NCBI GenBank assembly: GCA_030386875.1
Contig: CM059571.1
Coordinates: 27,212,355 to 27,276,354 of the forward strand
Direction: 5' to 3'
DNA length: 64,000 nt
Source: Morinoia aosen
Taxonomy: Eukaryota; Arthropoda; Malacostraca; Amphipoda; Talitridae
Positions 45,341-56,700 of this stretch are shown here, piece by piece. The position numbers and the translations under genes are program-made. Under the pieces are notes generated by a model. That model searched no databases. It was not told the DNA's origin and saw only the letters and a program-made list of their open reading frames with translations. How positions within the stretch are numbered: position 1 is the stretch's first letter; each line of letters opens with the position of its first letter.

Positions 45341-46284
45341 TCGCAGCTTCACTGAGTTCCTTGCTAGCTCAATTTCCCTCGTCTTCGCCATGTTTCATCC
45401 TCTCGCTCATCGCCAGCTATTTTTAGATTTATAATAATTTAAAATTTACCTCTCGTTTTATTTTCCTGGACAAACAAAATGGTTTTATATATACCATACC
45501 GGTGCGCTCATGCCGTCTAACATGATGGCATTGTGCAGAGTCCTTCCCTGACGGCGTCGGTGTTTCAATTAATGTCCCCGGGTAAAAAAAAATCTTTCGA
45601 CCTACATGTATTTGTTATTCAGATACCGAAGTGAAATTTTGCAATGCAATGAGCTAGTTGTTTCGAAACGAATATTTGATAGAGCAGTTAAATCATTAAT
45701 TTGAAGTTATTTAACAATATTAATGGTAGGCTGCTTCTCTTATTTTTTGGACTTATTCTGGAACCTATTATGCACCCGGCTGCTGTGCCTCGTGCGAAAA
45801 CTATGATACTGAGATAAAATAATTATTTTTGCGATACAAAGTAGTTGAATCGCGTATGTGTGACTGGGAACAGATGTAACATTACCAGAGTATATTCGAG
45901 AGATATGTGGTTTTCAGTTGATGTTTCTATCCCACCGTTTCGGCACCAGATGTTAGGGTCCTATTCAAATATTGGTTTTGATGGTGGCCCCCTGACGGAG
46001 ATACTGGCATTCCTATGCAGCATAGGACTCCAGAACTCTTTTGGAGCGCTCAGCAATTCGGGCCCCGAAACTTTCCGTGCCTTCGCCCGACCAACTGCTG
46101 ACCATGAACTCTAACGCATCACTTATTATAACGGTATCTGAAATGCACAGGGTAATCAAGATAAATATAGGGAGATCTATCTCCACTATAATTGAACGAA
46201 TCAACCAAACCCAACACTAAGCTTGAGGCATCTACATGATTTAAAGTAGAAAAAATGTAGCAGAGTGCACTGCGTTCTTACCGG

Positions 46285-46495
46285 CTAGGGGTTTTAGCAT
46301 GGGTAGGGCGCTCGACTAATAGAGGGTGGGCAGCTGAAACTCCTATAGAGCTCCATCTGCACTCATAGTATAAGTCCATGACACCGTTTTCTAATTGCTT
46401 CGCGCAAGCGAAGGGGGTCCACATACGCTATTGGCTGGCGACCTCGGTGGAAAAGCGACCGCAAACCATAAATAAATCAAATATTCCGCACTGTA
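46285..46495 (+). mobile_element. tRNA-derived SINE remnant
   Basis: TTTTAGCATGGGTAGGGCGC followed by TCGACTAATAGAG resembles a tRNA D-arm and A box; about 38 bases later CAGCTGAAACTCC fits a decayed B box. A non-tRNA body and an A-rich end (CCATAAATAAATCAAAT) follow. A functional tRNA is ruled out because the arms do not pair. Confidence 0.6.
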
Positions 46496-46862
46496 TTACA
46501 TGTTCGTCACCATTCCTTTTTTCGTAATTCCTAGATTTCATTAACCGTCCAAAAGATAGATAATTCATATTGAATAAATTTTAAATTATATATATGTATG
46601 ATTAACGTGTTCAAGACTTCAAAGTTTTAAGGAACATGTATTAGGTAGCGTGGTATTGTAAGGTAAGGTAGCGTTTGCATCATTACCCACTTCTACAACG
46701 TTATCGACAACTTACAACTCCATTCTTCACGGGAAAGTAAGAAAACCTGAACCACAGAAATGATATATTGCCTAAAAGAAAAGGTTCCGGAATTACCTAT
46801 AATGTAACAAAGATAGGCCTATGCCTAGTATATCAAAATGAACCTAATCCGTCTAATGTATA

Positions 46863-48016
46863 CAAGGGTTGGAGAAAATAATGGGAACTCCTATTTTAAA
46901 ATCATAATCTTTGAACATGAAAACAATCGAAACTTGACTTATTATAATGCTTTATTGTTCATTATTGTAGCTATTTGATATCTTATTTAAATTAATTGTA
47001 ATTTAAAAATACATAAAAGGAAAGTTTTGTTATAACCTTATAAGAATGGCAGATATCTCTGACGATCAAAGAAGCGAAATTGTTGGTGCTCATTTGGCAG
47101 GTGCTAGTGCATGTAACAGAAACTGCTCGAATGCTAGACGTTTCAAGAGGTACTGTTCAAAAAGTAATGACTGCCTTTGAAAGAGAAGGAAGAACGTCTT
47201 CAGCAAAGGACAGGTCTGACCGAAAGTTGAAGTTGTCTGAGAGAGACGGTCGGACTCTAAATCGAATTGTTGGAGAGGGGCGTAAAACCACGGCTGCTCT
47301 TAAAATCACTGCAAACCTCGATGAACTACAAAACCCAGTTTCCACAAAAACTGTTCGTCGGGAGCTACACAAATCTGGATTCTACAAAAGAGCTACAGTA
47401 AGAAAACCTCTGCTCTCAATGAAAATTTTTTTCGAAGCGTTTAGAGTAGTCAAGAAACCACCAGAATTAGTCCGTCGAGCAGTGGAAAATTGTGAATTAC
47501 TCTGACGAATCATCGTTTACTGAAATTCCGATCTCCGGCCGAGTGTACGTTTAGAGATAATCTGGGTTGCTATTTCTTGGAAATCCGCCGGTCCAATGCA
47601 ATATTCCATTTTATCATTTTTATTCCTTCATGAAAGAATTAACCGCCGAGACTATTTAAGAATTTTGGGCGACAAAGTTTATCCTGTGGTTCAAGCACTG
47701 TTTCCGGAGGGAAACGCCGTTTTTCAAGATGATAATGCCCCAATCCATACAGCTAGAATAATTGTTAAAGAATAGCATGAGGATCATTTTAATGAAGTTG
47801 AGCATCTCATCTGGGACACCACAATCCCCAGACCTCGACATTATTGAGAAGTTATGGTCTGTTTTAGAGATTCAAGTAAGAAGTCGATTTCCGCCGCCAT
47901 CGTCTCTAAAAGAACTGAAGGGTGTTTTAACTGAAGAATAGACTAAAATTGCTATGGAAACAATTCATAATTTGAACGAATCAACACCTTGGAAAATTGA
48001 GGCTGTTAGCAAATAA
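46863..48016 (+). mobile_element. Tc1-like element, right end lost
   Basis: The left end CAAGGGTTGGAGAAAATAATG follows TA (46861-46862) and resembles the inverted end of the second Tc1-like fragment near 52254. A decayed transposase follows. I found no matching right inverted repeat after 48016. Confidence 0.85.
47046..48016 (+). pseudogene. Tc1-like DDE transposase, broken
   Basis: It starts MADISDDQRSEIVGAHLAGA, then a frameshift near 47110. The DNA-binding region TARMLDVSRGTVQKVMTAFE and NPVSTKTVRRELHKSGFYKR is intact to about 47400. Catalytic pieces follow in other frames: YSDESSFTEIPISGRVYV (first Asp), FQDDNAPIHTAR (second Asp) and SPDLDIIEKLW (Glu, as in DD34E Tc1 elements), then FPPPSSLKELKGVLTEE. 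There are in-frame stops (TAG after VYV, TAG where relatives have Trp) and several frameshifts; part of the middle is deleted. The homology ends at IEAVSK and a stop at 48014. Confidence 0.9.
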
Positions 48017-48440
48017 AATAAGATCGCAAATAGTTTTAGTATAGATATTGCTTTCAGCAAGCAAGTCAGGTTAATTTTAGATTTGAGATGGAACTTGAAC
48101 TTGGTGGAAAACGGTAGGAGTCGGGGCCACGCTATTATACGCTAGTAGCCACCTCACTGCCCAGGCCAGCTACTCGCCGCTCTTTCCTCGAGTCTCAAAG
48201 GTGGAAACAAAGAATGATAATTAATTCACAGACCCCTGATCCTTATTTTCCTATAAAGAGAATTAAAGTAATTAAGTTTAACTTGTTTGACGAGTCATCT
48301 TCAAGCATTCGACCCATCAATAAATTGCTCAGAGAATGAAAAGAAAAAGAAGAAAAAAAGAAAACCGTTTATTTCCAAAAAAGGTTGGCACATGAGATAC
48401 ATGACAAACATGTTGGCTTTTAAAAATTTCTTAATATAAG

Positions 48441-48697
48441 ACGTCATTAGACAAACGTACTATACGAGGAGTACTTATAGACAGACTATACGCGGTCTAC
48501 TAATGGACAAACCATACGAGGTGTAATAATAGATAAATTATACGATGTGTACTAATAGACAAACTATTCGAGGCGTACAAATAGGTAAACCATACGAGGC
48601 GTACTAATAGACAAACTATCCGAGGTGTACAAGTAGGTAAACCTTACGAGGCGTACTAATAGACACGCCATACGTGGCGTGCAAAATAGATTAACCC
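48441..48697. repeat. 26-bp tandem repeat, about 9-10 units
   Basis: Unit GAGGCGTACTAATAGACAAA CTATAC. Units differ by several substitutions but keep a 26-base period. Two unit types alternate in the right part (AATAGACAAAC and A(A/G)TAGGTAAAC), which suggests a 52-base higher-order unit. Confidence 0.9.
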
Positions 48698-50295
48698 TGT
48701 CATGGGCTAGTTAATTCAAAAATATAATTTCTTGGATATTTTATATCCCAAGAGATGGCTGACAACTTATAAATAATTTAAAATACTACTAGAGAATTTT
48801 TCGGAATTCCTAAATTATTTGTTGAGCCGAAAGTAAGAAAAGACAAAAAACGCTACTCCGAAGCTGCTCGAAACACCGTTGTAAATAACTATCAAGTATT
48901 AAGAAAAAGTTAGTCACAAGGTAATTTATAAAGAACATCACGCAACACAACACGCACATCTAGAAAAGAAACGCGTAAGCAAACTTACACGTAAAAAGAA
49001 ATTCATGGCTTGTTCAGCATACATGCGTACAGAGAGCTGATAATTTTTTAACCTGAAGAAAAAATAAGTAAGAGGAAAAAACTTCGAAAAACTTAAAAAT
49101 TAAATGTTTTTTTTTTAATTTTATGACCAAAGTTAAAAAAAAATCAAGTTACAGTCGAGGAACAACGACAACAACAAAATCTTGGGTTTCATATCCTCTC
49201 GGTATTCTCTGCAACATCATACGGAAATGGGTACATGGGATGAAATGGAGATACAGTGTAAGCCAGATTTCACTTATCATGCAGTAGCAAACATCTATAA
49301 AATTTTGGCAGAAACGCGAAAACAAGCATATACTCAAAATAAAACTAGTTTCTTCAACATACGGACAGAAAGCTAATTTTTCCACGATTCATTCGCTCAA
49401 ATTGCGCTTTATTTCATTTGTCTAATTGTATTTTTCATTTTTCCCATTCACAGAAACGCTCTCTAGGGGAGTCTATCTATTTTTGAAATAATTTCGCAAG
49501 AGCAATCAAATTAATTAACCGAATTAATTTCAAGTTAAAAATTGAGATAGAAACGTGTTTATATATTTATGTAGATATACATATACCTACATACGTGTGC
49601 ACAGATATATCCATATCTCGGGTTTCCCATCCTATCGGTACTCTCTTCAGCATTTTACGGACATGGGTATATGGAATAAAATGGAATACTATTTTGGCTG
49701 GATATCACTTCTGAGTGGCAAATATTTCCAAAATTTGGCACATAAAGGTAGATTTAACAGTTGTCCTGAGTAATAATTTTAATTTCTGAAATTTAGAATT
49801 ATTTCTGACTTGAAAGTTCAGTGCTAGTGCGCGCTGAAACGCACAGAAAAATTAAAAAATTTAAAAAGGCTAAAATGCTAGATTCCCTCCTTCCACCAGC
49901 TTAGCCGAAATCGATTGAAACACCTTTGTGAATGATTTCGAAATAGTGAGACAACGTTAGCTAAAAATTAATTTATTAAGAACATATCACAACCCTCACT
50001 TCTGTAAACCTGTATAATGATGTACACACGAAAATGTATTTCAAAAGTTTGTTTATTACACGGATGATAAATATAAAATACACAAAATAGAAAATCAAGA
50101 AAATGAAGATGAGAAAGTATGAGAGTATTCTACTAATAATTAAGGAGAAAAAAAATGACCTTTATTCCGCTGTATTGAGTTCACGGTTGCGTTGCTCCTA
50201 ATAGTTTACAGAAATAATTAAGATCAATATTAGAATGACTTAGCTAACATTAAGAAGAAATAATTACCAATTTTCTAACAGAAATTTCAGGAAAA
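48698..50295. other. No gene; AT-rich with one diverged duplication
   Basis: Only the 49181/49616 repeat pair stands out. The region next to 50295 may include the 3' UTR of the non-LTR element. Confidence 0.5.
49181..49745. repeat. Diverged direct duplication, about 435-bp spacing
   Basis: 49181-49318 and 49616-49745 align along their length (GGGTTTCATATCCTCTCGGT / GGGTTTCCCATCCTATCGGT, ATGGGTACATGGGATGAAAT / ATGGGTATATGGAATAAAAT). Possibly two copies of an unknown interspersed repeat. Confidence 0.7.
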
Positions 50296-51545
50296 TTAAA
50301 ATTTCAGGTAAGTGGGGAATTCACACCGAAAGTGTTGCAGGCCCTGTGACAGAGATGCAATATGACGTGACATATTTACTTTGAATTCTTTAACAGTTTT
50401 AGAGTTTTTGATGAGCTGGGGAAGCTTGTTTTACAAAAGAGCTCCAGAAACTGAGAGAGCTTTTTGTCCCACGTTAGATGAACGGTAACTGATCAAGACA
50501 TCATTCCTCCGATTTGGTTTTTTGCTTGGGATATTGGATGGACAAAATCTCACCACATCAGCATTGCTCTGAAGGAGGTACAGAGATGAGAACACTCGTC
50601 GAGCTTTTTGGATCATGAATCTATTAGGTATTGGGCTCCAGTCGAGTTTTCTTAAAAGAGGGGTGGCATGATCGTGTCTCTTGAAATTTCCTTTGCATAC
50701 CGCTTTGGCTGCAAAGTTAATACATTTTTGCAACTCTTTTTGACGATATTGAGGTAAATCTCCCCACACTAGACTGCAGTAGTCCAAACGCGATAAAACT
50801 AAAGACTGAATCACTAATAACCTGGATTTTTCGTCATGTGTGTTCTTAATGCGATGAAATAATATTAAGCTTCTGTTGATTTTGTTGCACACCGTTTCTA
50901 CGTGTGAGTTGAAAGTCATATTTTTGTCCAACCAAACACCAAGATTTTTTACCTTATCTACTGGTTTAATTTTATCGTCTCCAAATGTTAGCGTAAATGA
51001 TTGTAAATTTCTGGTCGTATTCTGTGATCCAAAAATAATGCACTGCGTTTTACTCGTGTAAAGTTTCAACCATTGTGGTCGTACCACAATTTCAGATTTC
51101 TTAGAAGGTTTTCAGCGTTGCTTTTTGTTTCTTCCAAATCCGCTGTCGAACTTGTCATGGCAATTTGTACGTCATCAGCATACATTGAAATTTTTATGTT
51201 TGCCGGCATAGGGAGGAAATCATTGATGAAAATTGAAAATAGGAGCGGGCCGATGATTGAACCTTGAGGAACGCCAAAATTATTTGGTATGAATGCTGAC
51301 ATTTTGTTATTCAAGCACACTGCATGAGAGCGGTTTAGTAGGTAGCTTTCAAACCACTGAGTGTCTATTCTGAGGATTGAAATTTTTTGTAGAAGCTTTT
51401 TTATGCTCAACGCTATCGAAAGATTTGGAGAGATCAAGCAATAGCAGGGGAGTTAATTTTTTTTGGTCCATATCATTGTAAATTTTTTCTGTTATGTTAA
51501 GCGTCTTTAGTACTGGTGTTTTTTCTGCAAGCATATTGATTGTAG
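50296..51545 (-). pseudogene. Non-LTR retrotransposon reverse transcriptase, 5'-truncated and frameshifted
   Basis: In coding order from about 51545 down: LLLLDLSKSFDSVEH (RT block with the first catalytic Asp), a frameshift near 51400, WFESYLLNRSHAV, GVPQGSIIGPLLFSIFINDF, MYADDVQIAM (YADD box with the catalytic Asp pair), a frameshift near 51070, LKLYTSKTQCIIFGS, LGVWLDKNMTF, LSRLDYCSLVWGDLP and a C-terminal PLLRKLDWSPIPNRFMIQKA. An in-frame TAA replaces the Trp expected before NKLPQL, and the tail runs on to a stop at 50296. Order and motifs fit the CR1/L2/Jockey group. The 5' half of the RT, the endonuclease and ORF1 are absent. Confidence 0.92.
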
Positions 51546-51730
51546 TGAAGTATATAATGGTTCGAGTAAAAGTAATGGTTTAGTCCTAGAGAAATCTCTA
51601 TAATATAAATGGCAGGGGTTTGGAAACTTTATGGGTTTGGAAAGTCCGGCATGCTTCCTCACCTCACGGCAGAGCACCTCGAAGAGTAGAACCCCCGGTA
51701 ATGGATTTACGTCCGCCTGTCCCCAGTCCG

Positions 51731-51836
51731 GTGAGTGGAGCAGCGTTGAGCCGAGCGCCTCCAGCAGGTGAGTAAGGAACAGCGCTGAAGCCGAGCGCCT
51801 CCAGCAGGTAAGTATGGAGCAGTGCTGAAGCTGAAG
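51731..51836. repeat. 37-40 bp GC-rich tandem repeat, 3 units, each with a splice-donor consensus
   Basis: Units start GTGAGTGG (51731), GTGAGTAAGG (51768) and GTAAGTATGG (51808) and share GAGCGCCTCCAGCAG. Each junction CAG|GTGAGT or CAG|GTAAGT is a near-perfect 5' splice site. No exon is recognised nearby. Confidence 0.85.
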
Positions 51837-52145
51837 TCATTACCTATGGTGTTCACAGTAATTTACGCTGTCTGGTAGAGTAAATAGTTTAAATGCGCAG
51901 TTGGCGCCGATGAAAGTATATACAGGGTTGGAGGTCTGAGAGTCCGATTATCGGTGCTCACGCACGCTACAATTCACTTTCCATCTACCGTCAGACGTCA
52001 AGAATATCGGAAGCTGCCGTGCCAAGAACTCGTTTCTTATATCCTGCCCTTTATATTATGAATATAAATCGACTAATCTATTAATTACCTTTAATCTAAT
52101 AGTCGCTCTAGCAGAATTGAATAAACAAGCCAGCACGCCCAACTA

Positions 52146-52254
52146 AGGCTAGAAATTCGTACAGCTGTAATTGCCTCTAAAGGTCGGCCTACACCATATT
52201 AAAATATATTTTGTTGATTTTCCAAGGTGTTTCCATTATTTTGTACAACCCCTG
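52146..52254 (+). mobile_element. 3' end of a second Tc1-like element
   Basis: Codons read AVIASKGRPTPY and then TAA (52200-52202), which is the usual Tc1 transposase C-terminus. After it, AAGGTGTTTCCATTATTTTG and ACAACCCCTG form the terminal repeat, followed by TA (52255-52256). The rest of the element is missing upstream. Confidence 0.88.
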
Positions 52255-52256
52255 TA

Positions 52257-55200
52257 TATGTATACGCCTGAAATAATCCTATGCGTGGAATTAGACGGGA
52301 TCAACAGGGCTCATGTGATCACAAGTAAATTTTGTCACTTATCTCGCTCGTAGGCTCTAAGTTGATGATTGGAATGGAACTTTGTGTTCTTTCAAGTTGT
52401 TAGCACGTCACTCAGATTTTATACGGCAATAAGGGGATCGTACGAAGAAAGTTCCTCGCCATACCCGAAGGGCAGGCTTTTCCGGTGGAACTGTAATTCA
52501 CACTTTTCAAAAATTGATGGAATGAGCTGTAAAAGTACGGAATTCAACTGAAATTTTGATATAAGTTTCACAGAAAGTTGGCTCGGAGATTTATCAGATG
52601 ACTTAATCAATATACAAATCTATAAAAGCCACATTTCACTGCGGGCTCACAATGTGGTAGAGGCGCAATGGAGTGCATATCTAAAACCATAAATTCGAGA
52701 ATCATTACAAATTCCAATACAAATCATGACTATATCGAATCGCTATAACAGAACTGACAAAAAACGTGTATAAGACACGTACAGTGTGTGTAGCCTGTTC
52801 CATATCCTTCTCTTGAAAAATCACAATAATGCTGTAGGGCAGTTTGGTATGTCTTTGTTCAATTACAGCACCGTTGGTTATGACTTCAACTACGATCTTC
52901 TAAAACATGAAAGCTGCAAGCAAACCTCCAATTAATTATCTACAATTAATTATCTACTCTTATAATTTCCTTTGAACAATCACGATGTTTCCTCTTGTTT
53001 CATCAGGATCTGCTATGTTGCTTGCAACATCTTCAGGACAAACCCAGCCGACTACTTTGCAGGAATAAAATCTACCACCTTACCTGATCATTTCCCTGTG
53101 TTTCTAATTAAGAGATACTGTATGTCTTAAATATACTTGTACCAAACCACAGGCTGGAACTTACACATAGCATTTCTCAAATTAAATCATATTAAAAAAT
53201 AATACGCTCTCTACTAGAAGAATGAATTCCTTCAACGATCATGTATCAACAAGATATTTATGTGACTAACATTATTGAACCCATATCAAACATAACTGAA
53301 AATTTAAAAACAGCAAATATTCAGTGCTCTCCGACAATCATTCATACAATTACAACGAGAAGTAGCCAGAAAGCCCTCGATTACTGAAGCCATTTTTATC
53401 AATACAAGGAAACTTCAAGCGTAACTTGCATTCCTTCACGAAGAGAGAACGTCAAAAGTATTGTACATTAGATTATTAAAAAATAGTGCAGCGGACCAAA
53501 AAGAACATTGAAGAAAAAAAACTACTTTACTCTCGAGTTCAGAAAATTAAAAACCAATGCAAAACAAACATGATGTCTGCTTAATTTCATTTACAAACCA
53601 GAAAAGAGTGCTACAAAAACAACTAAAACTATTGTCCAGATTAATGTGAAATAGCACGAAAGAAAAGATGTCGTAACAGTATTTAACAGCTTACTTGTAA
53701 ACATGGGTAAAAAATTGCTTATACATACATTACTGGTGAACAGACTGACCCCTGGAATTTCATGTATCATGTTCAAGAATTCTTTCTTCTTTACGCCAAT
53801 TGATTTCTGTGATATTTTTAGCTGCATAAACAGCTTAAAAAATGAATAATTTGGCGTTATATGAAGCGCTAGAAGCGTTATATTAAGCGTATAAATGGCA
53901 TAGCTGATATAAAAGCGTTGATCATCTGTAACATCATGCACTAACAAGGCTTCCTTCTTAAGTATTTTCTCAAATATTCTTAAAATTGGCTAGGTAACGT
54001 CAATATTTCAAACGCTCACAAAACTTTCGCTAATATAGATCTATTTATATAGTACCAATTTTAATTAAAATATTCCAGAAAATGGACCCCAAAAAAGCAC
54101 ATTCAATCATTGAACACAAATCATTTCTTCAAGAAAAACGATATCGTGTCCGTTTTGAAAAATCAACACAGGCCGCCTTAAATCATTAACAACATCTTGA
54201 TTCAAATAATATGCCACTTGATTGCGTGAACAATAGCATATTCTTATCTATGCTCGCCGTTACGGCATTTGAGGAGCTGCGCGCACTTGGTTCAAATATA
54301 ATGCTATACATCTTTTGCCATTGATGATTACGTTGCCGTTGATGACGTATAACTATATAGTCTTTGCTGTTATGAGCAAACATAATTTAATGCGCATTAG
54401 AAACTGCTTGCAATTCATGTACTAATGACATTTTTGTGCTATGTAATTATATGGCCCACATGATAGCGGTGATGTTTAGCCGAAGCAGGTGTTTCACACA
54501 CTATCGATAATACAATAACTTTCTCTCAAGTGTCGAAATGTTTCAATTTAGGTCGTTCACGTCATTCTGACCTCTCTCATTTAAGATCAACTTATTACGA
54601 TTTTAACTTCGCTTATATGCTCGAAATGAAGTTTTCACTCCATGACTGGAATAACTTAAATTTCAGGGAGGACAGTTATTACTGGCACAACATTTTAATC
54701 AGACGTGAATTGATTCGAACTCAGTTACTTGTAATTTTAATTAATTGTCATGAATTCTTTATTACTAATTCATTTTGATTTTTGTATCACTTACACGAAC
54801 CCTTAATTGTAATATTTTTTCCGACTTCAGATGAGCGCCTCCTTCATTCTGAGGCTACTTGATTCTTAGTTCATTTACACGTTTCTTCAATTCTGAGGCT
54901 AACTTATTCTTATTTTAACATTTTTCAAAGAAGCATATTTTCTGATTTGAGCAATTTTTTTACAAGGAGTGTTACATCGAGAAGACTGTTACTTAAGGCC
55001 ATTACGATCGACACATTTGAATGTCATTTCTTGCACGTACGAATAGTATCGATACTGAAGTTCAGCAGCAGAAGACCCAATGCTCAAGTACAGCAGTTAT
55101 ACACCCAGTACCCTCATGTTTATCCTCGTACACCCATCCGAGTGACTCGCTATACGAATCAATTGGTGAGTTCACTAGGAAAAATTTTGACATACCTGTG

Positions 55201-55476
55201 TGTGTCAAACCGTTGTACAGAAATATTTTGATTATCATTGACGTATTTCCTTTGACCGCATATGAAGGTTGTTGATAGAGTTAAATCACATTTTTACGTT
55301 TCAAATGGGTCAAAATTTTTCTTAAAAAACCGAACTGTGTTCAGATTTTGTTAATGGAGTATCATTTTCCCAAAAACCTAAATACCTTCGCTAAATTTTT
55401 AGTGCATTCGATAAAAAAACTAGGATCAATTTCATTCCGCGGCAAAATTACCCTACCAATTTGAATCATCTAAATA
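52257..55476. other. No gene recognised
   Basis: Very AT-rich. The longest open stretch (118 codons, minus strand, 53591-53947) is hydrophobic in composition but has no family signature. Confidence 0.45.
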
Positions 55477-55562
55477 GGATGACCGGCACTTTGTAGAACA
55501 AACTCAAACCAACTATCCTGTCATTATGTTAAAGATTGTTCTACAAAGCGTCAGTCACCCAG
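55477..55562. repeat. Short inverted-repeat element, about 86 bp
   Basis: GGATGACCGGCACTTTGTAG AACAA on the left pairs with the inverted GGGTGACTGACGCTTTGTAG AACAA on the right, separated by about 35 bases. Small MITE or hairpin; origin unknown. Confidence 0.75.
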
Positions 55563-55679
55563 TATATGGCAAAAATATTTTGCTTGGTTGCTTAGTGTTA
55601 TTAATTAATGCTTTGATAAAGACGGAAATTCAAGATTTTTAAAGTTGTGTAGGATTTTTTCTCAGGGATTTTAGCACGG

Positions 55680-56700
55680 ATCGAATTCAAAGTCTTCGTT
55701 CCAATGAAGTAGAAACTGCATCGAGCTCGTGCTTTTGAATATTAAAGAAGTATGAATTCACTTCTTTTCGTTTAACATGATCATGATGGCTAGTTAATAC
55801 AGATAATAATTGTTTAAAAATTTTTTCGCCTCATTAGTCAATGTTTTATGCATTAAAATATAAATCGAGAACTTCTAGGGGTTCAAAATTTGAAATTTTT
55901 TCGACTTGTTAATGAATTTTAATTAGTCAAATGAATTAAATTTCGAAAATTTAATGAATTCTTTGATATTGAATTTTTATTTTCTCACGCTTTAATGACT
56001 CTTTTTAGGAACTTGAACCCCCTACCAGCTTTATTTTCATGAGTTCTATGCCATACCTCTACTCCTCATTGCAATAACGAGAAATAAGACTTCGAATAAG
56101 TTTTTCGAAAGCCTTTTCAAGTAATGTATTTTCAACACCATTGAGGATTCCTATGGATTTTTAAATTTAGTACTGATACATGCAATACGGTATTTGTAGG
56201 TCAGATATTTAACATTTCTAATACCTTTGATCCTACAGGAGTTGGTTTCCTCAGTCTAGACATCATCAATCTAGATGCAAGGAAGGGACACTTTTTGCTC
56301 ATAAGAGAATGTGATGTAAATTTTTATCAATATAGATGCATTTTTCGCTGGCTTTGAGTCCCAGTGAAACTTTTTGCAGTTCAAATTTTTGTAGCTCACT
56401 CTTAATCCTATTAATAACTAAAATAGTTTTTTCAATGAAGAGTCAGTATGAATTTTAAAAATGAAGTATATTTAACCACATCGTTGATGAAGATGAAGAA
56501 TATGAAAGGTCTTGGACAGACTCTTGTGGAACTTCATGGCTAATGTTTATTATGATATATAGGCGACAAAAGTTCTCGTTATGAAGAGTATGGATAAAAT
56601 ATTTTTGACGGTTGAACAATTTAATGCCCATTATCCTTTAGTCAGTAAGTTTTTTTGCAGAATACTTAAAAATTGAGTCAAACCAGCTAGCATTCACAAC
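55680..56700 (-). pseudogene. Highly decayed non-LTR retrotransposon remnant
   Basis: On the minus strand near 55690-55800, HHDHVKRK..NSYFFNIQKHE and TSLERRL align with the C-terminal fragment at 16056-16262. Near 56470-56545, EVPQESV and, one base shifted, PFIFFIFINDVV correspond to the VPQGS and FINDL blocks of the RT. Everything between is riddled with stops. Ends are approximate. Confidence 0.55.

Larger units (their letters stand above)
41602..46284. other. No gene recognised
   Basis: Contains the CA-rich tract, the faint transposase-like segment and the GC-rich direct repeat listed separately. Frames at 45845-46114 and its opposite strand are open by chance as far as I can tell. Confidence 0.45.

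Noticed and set aside
46285-46360. Functional tRNA gene
   Set aside because: The A- and B-box-like parts are decayed and the acceptor and anticodon stems do not form.
48441-48697. CRISPR-like array
   Set aside because: The 26-bp units are contiguous without unique spacers, and the window is eukaryotic.
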